From the NCBI GenBank assembly GCA_037102815.1, contig BTPP01000006.1, positions 1,612,001 to 1,676,000 of the forward strand: a DNA stretch of 64,000 nt, written 5' to 3'. The translations under genes and the position numbers were made by a program. Positions 1-12,299 of this stretch are shown here, one piece after another (the first letter of the stretch is position 1; each line of letters starts with the position of its first letter). Below the pieces are notes generated by a model. That model made no database searches and was not told the DNA's origin. It saw nothing but the letters and a program-made list of their open reading frames with translations. This DNA comes from Neurospora intermedia (lineage: Eukaryota > Ascomycota > Sordariomycetes > Sordariales > Sordariaceae).

Positions 1-10
1 TCAAGCTATT

Positions 11-331
11 CTACTCACCTACTACCCGCTGACAATCCTTCATAATGCCAGGGTCATCTGCAAACATGATGTTCGGAATCCTTTCATATATTACACCTGC
101 TCGGATGATGACATCCTCTAGGGGGCGAGTGTTCTTATGACTCGAACGGCCACGAGTTAGGAGTGCTGCCGTCCCAAGTCTAAAAGCAATCATTGTTTGA
201 GGAATGTACGTGCAAATGTTTATTCTAAATCTATAACGCGGTTGCAGTACTGTGTCACCCGCCACGCACAACTTCCACAAACAAACCCTTTGTTGACAAT
301 GCCTGAATAGACGCTGAATAGGGGTGAACAC
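11..331 (-). other. Open frame of doubtful status at left edge, possible exon
   Basis: A 106-codon minus-strand frame is open here, but it begins at a GTG and the first in-frame ATG lies well inside it, so a complete gene is unlikely. At its low-coordinate end the minus strand reads GGTGAGTAG, which contains a good fungal splice-donor (GTGAGT), so it could be an exon of a gene that continues beyond the window. The product has no domain I recognise and its amino-acid composition is not distinctive. The region has normal base composition and is not RIP-affected. It could equally be chance open sequence between genes. Confidence 0.2.
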
Positions 332-648
332 ATACCATACACTCTATATTTGGCAACGAAAATCGTGGATACTTAGTATACCTACTCTATTCGCCATGAA
401 TCTCTAGTTCTGAGAACTCAAACTCATCGATCTTCCCACATTCACTCGGTTTCCTTCGTAACACCTTCAACAACCTTCCAATCTAAAGAAAGCAAACTGT
501 GGCCTTGCAGCATACGCTCTTTCACGTTCCTTCTCATTTCTTACTCTTATCAACACGATTATAGTCATCACCACCACCAAGATCAGAAACTGATTACTCA
601 ACAAAACCAACAAGCACACCACACCAGCCCTTCCCCAATCTGAGAACG
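332..648 (+). promoter_or_regulatory. Presumed promoter and 5' leader of the secreted-protein gene
   Basis: This stretch between the left-edge frame and the first ATG holds no coding signal. A TATA-like TCTATATT lies near 343-350. From about 430 to 640 the + strand is rich in CT and CA (for example CACCACCACCAAG), typical of filamentous-fungal core promoters and 5' leaders. No transcription start can be fixed from sequence alone. Confidence 0.4.
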
Positions 649-1725
649 ATGATGATTTCCAATACTCCCACCCTCCTCCTCCTCCTCCTGCATGTCCTCC
701 TCTGCCTAAGCCTCTCCCTTGTCCTCTCAGCAACCGCCCTCCCCAGTCCAGGTGGTTACGGTGGTGGCCCAACTTACACCTGGAGCCACCCCCCTCCGGC
801 TGATGGGTCCAAAGGGGGACATGGAAACAACAACGGAAACCAAATCACTGGCTTCTCCTTTGCCAAATGGGTCGATGATGTCCAGCAAGGCAAAGGCATG
901 ACGCCTGAACAAGCGTTGGCTTCTTATAAAGCTAGTGAACACGCGAAACGCGAGGCTGGAAATAACAACAACAATGACAATGACGACGACGATGACGACG
1001 ATGAACTCCCCCCTTGGTATTTCACCTATGGCCCCGGCGGTGGCGGCCCCGGCCCCGGCAGGAACAACACCACCGCCACCACCATCGTAGGAAAACGAGC
1101 CTCGGAACCAACCGGGCCAACCTGCTACTGGCACAAAAACGAGCGACCCAAAGTCGAGGATGCGTTTTCCGTCGTCACCATGATGGCGAACCGTCCGGAA
1201 CTGATTAATATCCACAAGGATGAGGGGAGGGATATCGCGCGGCCGATCAATACTGCGAGTATTAATGTGAGGAGCGTCACTGGACTGAGATATGGAGTGT
1301 TGGGAACGGATATTGCAAGGGCGGGAGGGTTGATTATGGATTATTGGTGAGTTTTCTTTTCTTTTCCTTTTTTTTTCTTTTTTTTTTTTTTTCCCGCCTC
1401 TAGTAGTCCTTGGTTTCCCCCCCTTATTTTCCCATGTCGAGAGAGAGAGAGACGGATTACGAAAACAAAGCAGAGATGTCGGGATCAGGATACATTTTAC
1501 TAACGGTTGTAAATGATGAACAGCACGTGGAAAGGTAGAAGTGGTGGAGGAGAGTACGCGTGGGGAAATGGCTTCCTTTATGTTACTATTGAGCATACGG
1601 GAAGGGGAGAGAAGACGATGCAAGAGAACTTGATGGATAAGAGGGAACAGTTGATTGGGCCGAGGAAAGCGGAGGAGGAGGATGGGGTGAAGCCCAAGTG
1701 GCAGATGGTTGTCAGGGAGAGATGA
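649..1725 (+). CDS. Secreted protein of unknown function, two exons (649..1346, 1524..1725)
   Basis: Joining 649-1346 to 1524-1725 gives 299 residues. Residues 1-30 are a strong signal peptide (Leu-rich core, likely cut after ATA30), so the product should enter the secretory pathway. Next come a Gly/Pro-rich stretch, a helical-looking segment around WVDDVQQGKGMTPEQALASY (74-93), an Asn5 and Asp7 run (105-118), a Gly/Pro linker, two overlapping N-glycosylation sequons (N139, N140) and a dibasic K149-R150 that suits Kex2 cleavage. The mature part after 150 has just two cysteines, C159 and C233; C233 is made by the split codon at the splice junction, and the pair could form a disulfide. The C-terminus is charged. 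I do not recognise the family; a secreted effector-like or cell-surface role is inference. The start is the first of two tandem ATGs. Without splicing the frame would end at 1350 with 233 residues. Confidence 0.8.
1347..1523 (+). other. Intron of the secreted-protein gene (177 nt)
   Basis: The intron begins with a consensus GTGAGT donor at 1347-1352, overlapping the unspliced stop codon. A T-rich tract follows. A perfect TACTAAC branch site lies at 1498-1504 and a CAG acceptor at 1521-1523, a 16-nt branch-to-AG spacing normal for fungi. Removing it keeps the frame and opens a further 67 codons up to TGA at 1723-1725. The length is somewhat above the fungal average. Confidence 0.82.
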
Positions 1726-1929
1726 GTAGAATGAAAGAACCCAACCGAGCAAAGATTGTGCGCGGTATGAAAAGGGAAGGATGTTGTTGGTAAAGGTGAA
1801 GGACGGGAGAAAGAGCGGGAGTTTGAGGTTGAATATACCCCCGAAGGGCTTGGTAACTTGTGTTTTCCATTTTTGTTCTTTTCGTTTGGTTTCTTTTCCA
1901 TAGTAATTAGTTCTGTATGATAGCTTTCT
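1726..1929. other. 3' flank, no gene seen
   Basis: Sequence downstream of the stop codon has normal composition and presumably carries the 3' UTR and polyadenylation site. No unambiguous signal is visible. Confidence 0.4.
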
Positions 1930-2345
1930 ACGGTTTTCCTTCCAAGGACTCGATCATCCAACATGTCGGGATTTCAACAAGCAAAGGTTTGCAAAGGAGG
2001 ACTTGCCTGGATGCGAAAGCCAAGACAGCGAGATTGGCAAGATTCTTATCAGCAAATTGTGTATCCATCCGGAGTGCGGTTCTGAATCGTTAGTCGGTGA
2101 AGCTGTTCGGTGAGACGCGAAGTGGTGACATGGACTCGACGATGATCGGAGGGGACCATGACTGCCGGCATCCTACAAGATAATGAGCGCATTGCTGAGC
2201 CCACGAGGGTCACTCAACGACACATCCTATTGGACCCACGATTGAGTGAAGAAGATCACACCGACTGATTGCGAGTGCACCCAGTATATGATCCTGGATT
2301 TGAAGGATCAGCAATCGATGGGAGGGAATATGCTATGTCTTTCCG
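1930..2345 (+). pseudogene. Possible decayed host gene fragment
   Basis: The + strand keeps protein-like stretches that change frame. One reads DHPTCRDFNKQRFAKEDL and continues through a CIHPEC motif, loosely like fungal C2H2-type zinc-finger segments. A second, from about 2149 to 2350, reads MTAGILQDNERIAEPT and later VHPVYDPGFEGSAIDGREYA. Each is closed by stops, and no convincing introns join them. Base composition is normal and there is no RIP signature. It may be a decayed host gene, a gene with introns I could not place, or chance open sequence. A 40-codon ATG frame at 1963-2085 in another phase is probably meaningless. Confidence 0.22.
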
Positions 2346-2974
2346 AAGTCTATCGTTTCTATGACGGGAATATTTTCAGTACGTGCGAGTGAAATGAAGT
2401 AAGCGAACTGGAGCAAGCTGCAGCATTCATGCCTGAACTATACCTCCGACCTTTTTTCTCTCCACACGAATGAAGAAGGCACACATCTTGTACGTTGAAG
2501 GATGGCTGAAACAGGAGGAGCAGAATATTGCTGAGGAAGGAGGGCATTGCTACCTCTAGGTATGGAAAGAGGTTGAGCCGATAGCTGAGGTGATTGAGGC
2601 CCCGGTCGGGGACGACGAGATGTGCATTCCATAGACCCAGGGCTTCCGAGCTTCTGGAGCAGTCATGTCTTCATACTTGACAAACAAGCGCTTCTGACAC
2701 ATCTTTGAATGTCTCCTCTGCTTGTTGCCTTATAATTCCAGCAGCGGATCAGACGACCTGCGACAATTGTTGCCGTCAGGTCAATCGGGCAAGTTGAACG
2801 ACGTATCTTGTCGCTTATCGCGCCCCTTATCGATTGTTCAAAGCACCACCCACGCGGCTTCCAGCTCAGGCGACCCCCCTTGTGGGTCGCACCTGTCGCC
2901 AATCCGTGGCTGTATGTGTCCCCGGTACTTAGGGTTATACGAGAGGACTGGATAAACGTATACTCGAAAAGCAA
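2346..2974. other. Intergenic sequence up to the isochore edge
   Basis: Balanced composition with several short overlapping frames on both strands, none with an ATG start, a recognisable domain or splice signals that would make a gene. This is the last normal sequence before the AT-rich block. Confidence 0.5.
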
Positions 2975-2989
2975 GCCAATATCTATATA

Positions 2990-5340
2990 TATATATCTTT
3001 AATCTACCTTTTTATATATATCCCTAATATATATACCTTACTAACAAACCTAACACAATCAACCTCAAAGTATTATAGCCTTTATAATTTGTTTCGTAAT
3101 ATTTATAATAGAATTCGCTAGATAGTATTATTTCGACTAATCTCGGACCTCGCCCGCAAAGCCTCGTCCGCAAAATAGGTTATTTCTAAGGTACTTCGGA
3201 CTAAACTAGATTATTATAATATAGTTCGGAGTCCGCCCGTAATATACGCAAAAGTATAGCCGAGAGATTACAAACGGTAGTATTATACCGATATTTGCTC
3301 CAAACGCTCAAAATCGGCTATATTTAAAAGTTACTTTCTCGCAAAATTCAACAGTAGTATTTATATTACCTATAAGTAGAGGTAACCTATATTTATATAT
3401 TTAATAATCGTTATTATAATTTAAATATAATATAAGGCTTAAATAGCTATTAAATATATATACCTATATAACAACTATATTCAATAACGGAAAGTAATAT
3501 TAATACAATAATATTACTATAATAGTATTATAAAATTAGATAGAATTTCAACGGCAATATAACCCTATTATAAAAGTAAGTATATTATTTAATATTTAGT
3601 AGAAATAGTAAGTAATAGGATCTATCTTTCTCTAAACTTTAATACTATTATAATACTATATTAATCGTCTACTATAAAATAGTAAACTACTAGTATTTAC
3701 AATATAGCGTCTACTAGGTTAAGAAAAGGGTATTAGGCCTAAAAAATCCGGAGAATAATTAATTAAATAGGAATATTTCTATTAGAATAGTATATAAACC
3801 TAGAAGTATAAATAATAATAGTAATAATATATATCGGCTATATTAGTACTTCTATTAAAATAGAGTAAAAACTATACTAATATAAAAAGTACCCTATTAT
3901 ACCTAAATATAGCGAGGAGCAAATTTAAATTTGAATATAGTCTTCGTCCTTAGGAATTAAAATAGAATAATAACGCTATAATTTATTAATTACTACTAAA
4001 GACTAACGAAAAAAATAAGATTCTTCTTATTAATTCTAGCTAATTAGATAGGTTTAAAAGTTAGTCTTATTATAAAAGGGTTACTAAGTTTACTATTATT
4101 AGAGTATTTAATAATAATTCTATAGTTTAGGAGCGGAATTTTTTAATCTATTTTCGAAAAAAAGTATTATTTAATTAAAAGTATTTATCCTTTTACCTAT
4201 TCTTAATTTAGAATCTCCTCTTTATATCCCCTTTTTTACTCAATATATTCCTAAGGTTCTATTTAATTAATATAATAAATTTACTCTTCAATATACAATA
4301 AATTAAAGCCCTAATATCTCTATTTATTATGTAAAAATATATAAAAGTTCAAAGTAAAAAAAGGAAGAAAAATAGAAAAAAGAAACAATTACTCTATATT
4401 ACTATAAATAGTAAAAATATTATTTTATATTACCTACTATAACCGCCCGCTAAGAAACCTAATAAGTAGAAGTATATTAAAGACTATAATTAATACGTTC
4501 CAACCTATATATTTTTTAAATAATTAACCCTTTATTAAGACTTTATACTAATTATTGGTATATAGAACTTACTCTTAGTAAATTTATAAAAGTAATAAAC
4601 CCTTCGCGGAAACTTTATATTAATAATCCAATTATATTTACTAATTAAAAATTGTATACTACTATTCTAATACTTAAATAACTACTATATTAAACTTAAT
4701 AGTAGTACTAATTACTATAGTAGTAATAGTTCTTATAAAGTAGAGGTAGGGTATATTCTACTAAATATAAATAAATAGAGGTAAGAGAATTTCTCTTAGG
4801 ACTAATAATAATTTTAATAATTTAGTATAGAAATTAGTATAAACTAAAAAAAAAAAACAAATACTCAAAAACAAATTCAAAACGAAACGCAAACGCCCAA
4901 CGCCAAACAATAATTTTAATAGCTATAAATAATAAGTATACCTTAAATAGCGGCTAACTATTACTTACTAAGAGGGTAATAGAACTAATAATTTATACCT
5001 ATCCTTCCTAATTATATAAATTACTTATTTACACTTTAAATTATAATAGTTCCGTAATAATTTAATATTCTATATAAATTAAATATAACTATATAAGCTT
5101 TCAACTAGTTCCGTACTAGGTTATTTTCTAGGATTTAATCCCTTTATTTATTTAAAATAATTAAATAAATAATAATTGTTATTAGGGGTAATTATATTTA
5201 ATCCTTTATAGTGAAGGGGGGGCCTAAAGTCCTTCTAAATATTTTACTTAGGATTATCAACCTCTTCCTAATTCCTTAGTAAATAGCTAATAGGTAGGTA
5301 CCTATAGGTACTGAACCTACCCTTAGAGGTAATAAATAAT
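2990..5340. other. RIP-degraded repeat, family not identified
   Basis: No domain could be recognised in either strand. Around 3140-3340 a moderately GC-richer patch keeps words such as TCGGACCTCGCCCGC and GTTCGGAGTCCGCCCG. Near 4590-4650 there is one diverged isolated copy of the unit that forms the 71-bp array further on (AATAAACCCTTCGCGGAAACTTTATAT). Confidence 0.45.
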
Positions 5341-5350
5341 ATATATATAT

Positions 5351-5805
5351 AACGAACCTTTCGTAAAAGTTTTATATTAGCAAATCTAGCTATATAATTA
5401 GTATACTCTTTATAAATACTTAGTAAACCCTTCGCAAAGGCTTTATATTAATAAATTTAATTATATAGTTAATATACTCTTTATAAATACTTAATAAACC
5501 CTTCGCGAAGGCTTTATATTAGTAAATCTAACTATATAGTTAGTATATTCTTTATAAATACTTAGTAAACCCTTTATAAAGGCTTTATATTAGCAAATCT
5601 AATTATATAATTAATATATTCTTTATAAATACTTAATAAACCCTTTGCGAAGGCTTTATATCAATAAATCTAACTATATAATCAATATACTCTTTACAAA
5701 TACTTAGTAAACCCTTCGCAAAAGCTTTATATTAGTAAATCTAATTATATAATTAATATACTCTTTATAAATATTTAATAAACCCTTTACGAAGGCTTTA
5801 TATTA
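5351..5805 (+). repeat. 71-bp tandem repeat, about 6.4 copies
   Basis: The unit runs from AAACCCTTCGCRAAGGCTTTATAT through an A/T-rich middle to ACTCTTTATAAATACTTA and repeats every 71 bp. Copies differ mainly at transition positions as RIP would produce. The least-changed copies carry a palindromic core, CCTTCGCGAAGG. Confidence 0.88.
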
Positions 5806-5889
5806 GGTACCTATATATTTTAATATATTTACCGAAATTTAGTAGAGAACTATATTTATTGCAATTGAAAGGGATAATTCCTAAATTGC

Positions 5890-6240
5890 AATATACCGGC
5901 TCTATACAACCAACTCGGCCCGCTCCAATCGATACATCTTTATTTACTACCCTTTATTATTAAGTATTTAAATACGAACGTTATTAAATATTATAAGTGA
6001 ACGTATAAATTAAATATTAATTATGGATTCGTATTTGCCGACTCTATATAACCGATTCAGCCCGCTCTAATTGGTACGTCTTTTTTACTACCCTTTATTA
6101 TTATCTACTTACTATTATCTATTTACCCTAAGTATAAATACTATTAAATATTATAGGTAAATATATAGGTTATTAATTATAAAATTGTATTTTCCAATTC
6201 TAAAGGTATATAATTAGCCTAGTCCGCTACAATCGGTATA
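5890..6240 (+). repeat. ~142-161-bp tandem repeat, about 2.3 copies
   Basis: The block CCGGCTCTATACAACC...CGGCCCGCTCCAATCGATAC...ACTACCCTTTATTATTA recurs with offsets of about 142 and 161 bp. The third copy is diverged. Confidence 0.7.
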
Positions 6241-6889
6241 TTCTTATATTACCTTACTCAAACTATTAAACGTTCTAAATTTATATTATTTCTTCTTAGG
6301 GTAACGGTTCTCTAATTTAGTAGGTACCTTTGAATTATAATTAAATATATTCGACTTCTAGCTTAAATACCGATAGTAATAGTATCTAAAGTATATATAA
6401 TATAGGAGAAAGTAGAAATAGTATTAGGGAGTAAAGTATTACTAATAATATAGTATTCCCAATAGTAACTAAGTATATAATAATCAAACTAATAATAGCA
6501 ATATTAAAAACTCTATAAACAACCTATATTTACTTACAATATATTATTTAGAGGGCGGTATCCTAGCAATTACTTAATAGAGCGTACAATTTATTACTAT
6601 ATAAAAATACTTATTAGGTTAATTAAAGGTAAATAATTTATTATATATAATACCTATCTACCTCTATCGTACTAAGGGAACCTATTATCTATCTTACTTA
6701 TACTTAATTAATTTATATACGAAGTCCTAGATTAAAGTTCGCAATAGTACTTATCTTCAACTTCCTTTAATAAATCTATTATTAATTATTACCTACGTAC
6801 TATTATTCTATATAGCAACCAATTACTCGCTCTATTATTACCTAACTATTATTATTATTAATAAAGCACACCTTCGTATAATATATACA

Positions 6890-7100
6890 CTTTCTCTACT
6901 ACATATAAGTAAGCCATATCCTTAGTATACGTAACTGCAGCCTCTTAGACCGTATAATTAATTAAATAGCTCGTATTAACTTAGTAACTACTATCGTAGT
7001 AATAAGGCTAAAATTATTCAACCAATTAACGAACGTATATAAACGGAAACTATAGTTATAATAATCCTACAACTAGATAATAGGCTCTATAATAATTAAT
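6890..7100 (+). repeat. Dispersed repeat family 1, copy A
   Basis: Contains GCCATATCCTTAGTATACGT, then AACGAACGTATATAAACGG and ACTATAGTTATAATAATCCT. Related blocks in the same order occur at about 24985-25130, 27285-27480 and, inverted, 31830-32020. A terminal repeat (LTR) of a retroelement is one explanation, but ends and target duplications could not be fixed. Confidence 0.5.
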
Positions 7101-7104
7101 TATT

Positions 7105-7905
7105 ATTTTAATATTAATATATACCGGTCTCGTTATTAATAGTTTAAAATAGAACCTATTTCTACCTTTACCTAGCAATAAACCAAATAAATTACTAAAA
7201 GTAAACTAAAAATATATACTTCTAATAAATATACTACCTATATTAAATAATATTTATAAATTACTCTTATATATACCTTCTCTTCCTAAAGTCGATATAA
7301 GCTTGCCTAATAATCGTTTAAGTGCCTCTATATCTTACTTCGCCTCCGTCCGGCCGAATCGCATCCGTCCAGCCGATATCTCCCTTACTTTCCTTCTATA
7401 TCTTTTCTAAATAAATAAATTAAAGGAAGCCTTAGCGCCTAAAATTCCCCCGAATACTATTTCTACCTAAAGCGTATATTATATCGTCCGTAGGTATTAA
7501 ACCTTCCGTACCTCAAATATATTTACTTATAGTAAATATATTACTAATATCTTATAGTATATTAGTCTTATTTTCTAAATAATACTAAAAGCTATTTAAA
7601 TATAATATACTTTAAATATTTAATTTAATAATTAGCTCGTAATGGTTATCCGTATATAATTATTTATAATTATCGCCGTCGGTATTATTTAGTATTAAAA
7701 TTTACTTAGGTTAATATATATTCGTCTATTTCTAACGTAGAAGGAGTAACCCTTACCTTTATACTATACTATTTCCGTACGTTTACTATACTAATTTATA
7801 CTACTAATTGTTAATACAAGCTTTAGTATATTTACCTACTACGCCCCTATATATAAAGGATATAATTTATTAGTATAGGTTTTAGGGAATAATAGATAAC
7901 TTTAA
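7105..7905. other. RIP-degraded sequence, nothing recognised
   Basis: Mutated AT-rich DNA. A GC-richer patch at about 7340-7385 has a near-duplicated CCGTCCGGCCGA / CCGTCCAGCCGA. No domain was found. Confidence 0.4.
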
Positions 7906-7910
7906 TATTA

Positions 7911-8340
7911 TTGAAACGCCTATGCCCTTACGAGAAGGCGATGTCCGGGGCCCAAACGTGTTATGGCTGTCGTAGACCCACACCAGAGGTCGTGGTGCTA
8001 TAGGCCTTATATTGTCGCGAGGAAGGCGCGGCGGTTCTATCTATAATAAGCCAGAATGCAGAAAATTACCCGTCTTAGCACGTCTTGGCAGTCCCAAATA
8101 GGCAATTCTTAGCGCCAAGCAAAACACGGTCTCAATAGTATGTACAGATAGTACTGTATTTAACATATTTAAATATCTATATCTACATATCAACTATATG
8201 CATTAAGATGTAAAAAGTATCATTCGATAGAGCTTAATTTACTATATTCCCCATATTATTTGTATTAAGATGTAGCGTAAAATGCGGCGTACGCAGTATT
8301 GCAAATAAAATCCCGTTAAAATAGCTGTGCAGCCGTTTTA
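7911..8340. other. Island 1 that largely escaped RIP
   Basis: Base composition becomes near normal and CpA/TpG return (for example GGGGCCCAAACGTGTTATGG and GACCCACACCAGAGGTCGTGG), fading after about 8120. No reading frame or RNA gene is recognised. It shares CGTCTTAGCACGTCTTGGCA (8071-8090) with the island at 18.7 kb (one base shorter there), and its GAAACGCCTATG (7913-7924) is found inverted in that island. It may be unique host sequence next to or split by the Helitron. Confidence 0.6.
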
Positions 8341-9660
8341 TAGCTTTATATACGACTATAGTTTAGGTTCCTAGTAAATTTAATATTCCTAGTAAATTTG
8401 GTACTTCCGCTAAACGGAAGTCTGCTACTCCTAGTAATACTACTATTTACGTTATTATTAAGTCTATTACCTTCAATTAATATTAATACTCTTTTATTAA
8501 TACTAATACCCTTTTATTACTGTAATTATCGCGTAATATTAGGAATTATCTGGAATTGTTAATATTAATTAATTTGAGGTTTTTAAACAATTGTACGACT
8601 GTTTGTACTATTGCGTACCCGTTTGTACGATTGTTAGTAAAGTGTATTTAATTGCGTATTACTACTTCCTTGTTTGTAGGACCTACTAAAGAAGGTGCAA
8701 TATTACTACTAACGACCGTTATTCTAAATTATTCTACTACCTTCCACCGACTTCAACCGATTTTAACCTTTTACTTTCTATTTTTTAATACTAATAAAGT
8801 AATTGCAATACTATTTACTAGCCGACCCTATTACAAACCCGACCGTCAGCCAGACCGACGGAAATTTCTAGTACTTATTAGCTCCCTCCTTAAAGGGTAT
8901 AAGAGTCTAGCTCCCCCCGCCTTTTAATTTTCAAACTCTCTCCTCTTTAATATAATATAATTAATATTTTATATTTGAAATCAACTTCAATACTTAATCT
9001 TAGATATTTTTTACCTTCGAAATAATTTTAATACTATCCTATAGTAGTTTGGGCTTGACTATTTGCCTACCTATTAAAAACCGGCTGCTCTTCTAAATTA
9101 GTAACCTAGGTTTAACTATTTACTTATTAATAACATTACTTCTCAAAGTAGCTATTCGCTACTAAAATTAAACGCCGTACGAGCGGTCTAAAATTAGGTT
9201 AATTTACCTCCTCCTATCTCCTATCCCCCTATTTACTACTAATATTATTATTATAAATAAATATATTAGTATCTTTTATTGCCTAGTAAAACGTATCGGT
9301 TATTAAATAGAGTTAAAGAGGTATGTAAATACTTGTTAGTAAGTCCCCCTCCCCCTCTAAATAATATTTATTTAATTATTTATTAATACTTGGTTTGTAT
9401 AGATTTGCCTACTATTATTATACTATCCTTCCTAATATTAATATCCAATATCGCTACTATCCTACCCTACAGGGTACCCAATTAGTAATACGGGGGCTAA
9501 TAAGACGAAATTAGAAGGGTAAAGTAATTAACCTTATTTACTTACCCTATCGGTTTAAATAAAATTATAATAGATCCTTAAAGATAAGTTATTAATATAA
9601 ATTAGGGCTATAGTAATAAGATTAACGATTCCTATTAGAATTACGACTCGTACTTAAAGT
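8341..9660. other. RIP-degraded sequence, no gene
   Basis: Mixed AT-rich sequence. A 91-codon frame at 8652-8927 starts at TTG, is low in information and resembles no known family, so it is treated as chance. Confidence 0.4.
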
Positions 9661-9667
9661 TAGATAT

Positions 9668-9812
9668 TCTATCTTTTAATCTTTTAGTCTTTTTATCTTT
9701 TAGTCTTTTAATCTTTCAACCAATTAATTATCCTATTAAATAATTTAATCTTTTAGTTTTTTAGTCTTTTAATTATCCTATTAAATAATTTAATTATTTA
9801 ATTAATTAATTA
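9668..9812 (+). repeat. T-rich short tandem repeat
   Basis: Imperfect ATCTTTTAGTCTTTT units, followed by a duplicated block TTATCCTATTAAATAATTTAA. It ends in ATTTAATTAATTAATTAAG. Confidence 0.65.
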
Positions 9813-9842
9813 AGCATTCATCTAAGATGGAGTTTAATCCTA

Positions 9843-9892
9843 GTTAAGAGCCGCTTCCCGGTAGTTAATAGCTGCCTCTTGGTAATTAAGAG
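9843..9892 (+). repeat. 21-bp tandem repeat, about 2.3 copies
   Basis: TTAAGAGCCGCTTCCCGGTAG is followed directly by a diverged second copy (TTAATAGCTGCCTCTTGGTAA) and the start of a third. Confidence 0.6.
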
Positions 9893-12299
9893 TAGAATTA
9901 AACTCAGTAATACTACAGTTATAGTAAAAAAAAGCTAATATTAATATTTATTAGTAAGAATAATCTAAACCTTCTTATAGTTACTTATAATATTTACCGT
10001 AATAAATATACTTTAGTAAGTCCTTTCTCCCCTTTATTATTATTATTACCTAATCTATTATTTCCCTTCTTATTGGCTAACTAATCAACCAGTATTGTTT
10101 ATTTAACGGTAAATCCTTCAAAATACGTAAATTCTACTAATAGAATCCTAATATACCGTATCGTTTTATTATTTGCGGGTGAATGGGATGCTTATTTATG
10201 GGTAATATTATAATCCGAGCTGCGGGGGGTTGCGGGTGTGATTTAAATAATATTAGTTGGTTGGCTATTAGTAATAGGCTATATTTTAAATAATTAACCT
10301 TTTGCGTCTTTTTAAAATCGATTTTAACAATATTGAATAGTATTAAACTTATAATTTGCTACTAATCCCGATATTATTAATTCTAATACTTCCGTTAATC
10401 CTAATACTTTTATTAATCTCGCCGTCCCCAATCCCTTTACTAGTAATAAACGAGGTCCTAAAGCCGCCTTAATATTATTACCGGAAGATAGCCGAAATTA
10501 TATTCACCGGCGGCCCGCTCTTTTAGAAGTTATAAAGTATTTTAATAATACCCTTTACTAATAAATCTAAGAGAATCTACCCCCTTAGTAAATTAAATAA
10601 CTTAAACCTTAATAATTTATATAACTTTAATAACTATAACTATAACCCCCGGTATTTCAACGCTTTAATCCCTACTAGCGTTTTAATAGCGAGGATATTA
10701 ATATTTCTATATAAAAATTGCTAGACTTTTAGCAGTAGTAATAATAATAATTATAAGGGGAATTCGGGCTTTATATAGTTATATATTAAGAATTTAAAGT
10801 TAGATAACGTTAATTATAATAGCTTTTTTAACCCCCCTTACTATAAATCTAATAATTTTAATATTAATAGATAGTCTAACCCTAGCCGGCTTAGAGAATT
10901 AGTTTAGAATAGCCTATTAATTGTTCGATTTAGTCTTTATAGCCTCAATTTTAAACTAATACCCAATCTACTACTATTAATACTTCCTACTTTAAGATTT
11001 ATACTCCCCAATATTAATCTATTAAATTTAAGGCTAGTATTATTTAGTAGGATACTTAATATAAAATAGGTGGATTGTATTTATAAAATGACGAAGAGAC
11101 TGTTTAAGCCCGTTGGGAGAGAGACCGGATTTAACGTAACTATTATTATTATAAGTATAATTGAGAATAAAATATTATACTTACTCCTTTATTAGTAATA
11201 TTAATTGCTTAATAATATCCTAGTTTAGAATTGGGCGCTAATAAGCCGGACTCCGCTTAATTTATATACTACTATTATTATTTTATATTTCTTATCGCCG
11301 ACCGTAACCCTACTATAGGCTCTTATCGATTTTATAATAGTAATAACCAATTTACTTGCCCAATTTATTATATTATTCGATTGATTATAGACCGAAATTT
11401 AGCTACGGGGAATTATATTATATATAATAATAACTAATAATTTATTTATCCGAATTGCTATTATTCTCAATATAATAGCGAACGTAACCCCGTTACCGGT
11501 AATTGTATACTTTATTAATCATTTACGCAGTACAACCTTAATTCTCAATGTAAAGTCTATTCTATTTGCAATAGTATAACCGACCGTTTAGATTATATAA
11601 TTTATAATTTCTTGGAACGGGACTATTATTTACTATACTTAGGAAGACCTAGGGATTGTCTAGTTATTCTTAATCCCCTAACGTAGTCTGCCGATAATAA
11701 TAATACTAATATTTAATTTAATAAAGAGATACCCTATTTCTTCTACCCGGTATATAGATTAGTACGACGGCCTATTAATAAAGATCCTATTACTGGATTT
11801 TACGTAGTATATATTTATACTAATTCTAATTATAATATTCGAGAAGAAAATAAAGTCTATTTTAATTATTATTAAGATTTTTAATATATAGATTTCTTTA
11901 ATAGATATAGTATTAAATATAATTATTACCGGTAGTATTAGGAATTACTCTATGAAGATGAAGAAGATAATAATCCTTAGGACTTCTACTATTTTAATAA
12001 CGATAATAATGACCTATTTTAAGTTAAACTCCACTTTTAAATATATAATCCTCTTAATAGTTTAAACGCTACATTTAACGTTAATAACTTTATATAAAAC
12101 TATAGCCTTCTTAAAATTTAATCCTAGTCCTAATACTAACCCGAAGTTTTATAAGTTAGACGAGGTCGGCTACGCGGTCCTAGACTACTGCAGCTACTTC
12201 GGCCTCCCGGCGCTTAATTTCCGGGCTTATTAGGTATTGAATTTAAGTACGACCCCGTATTTAACGGCGATATAAATACGCGGGCTATTATTAATATTA

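Noticed and set aside
1513-1725. Separate 70-codon gene starting at ATG 1513
   Set aside because: Same frame as exon 2; the branch site and acceptor directly upstream show that it is the second exon of the gene at 649.
727-1752. 341-codon minus-strand frame across the secreted-protein gene
   Set aside because: It is the antisense of both exons and the intron. The + strand has the signal peptide and matching splice signals, and the minus product is low in complexity (Val/Ile runs from the Asn/Asp run).
2359-3002. Short frames on both strands before the isochore edge
   Set aside because: They overlap each other, lack ATG starts or recognisable domains, and have no splice signals.
3440-4850. 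Fot1/pogo-type transposase
   Set aside because: A DDE-like stretch was tried near 4.0 kb on the + strand; no diagnostic motif held up.
8652-8927. 91-codon + strand frame
   Set aside because: Starts at TTG in mutated DNA, with no domain and no conserved pattern; chance opening.
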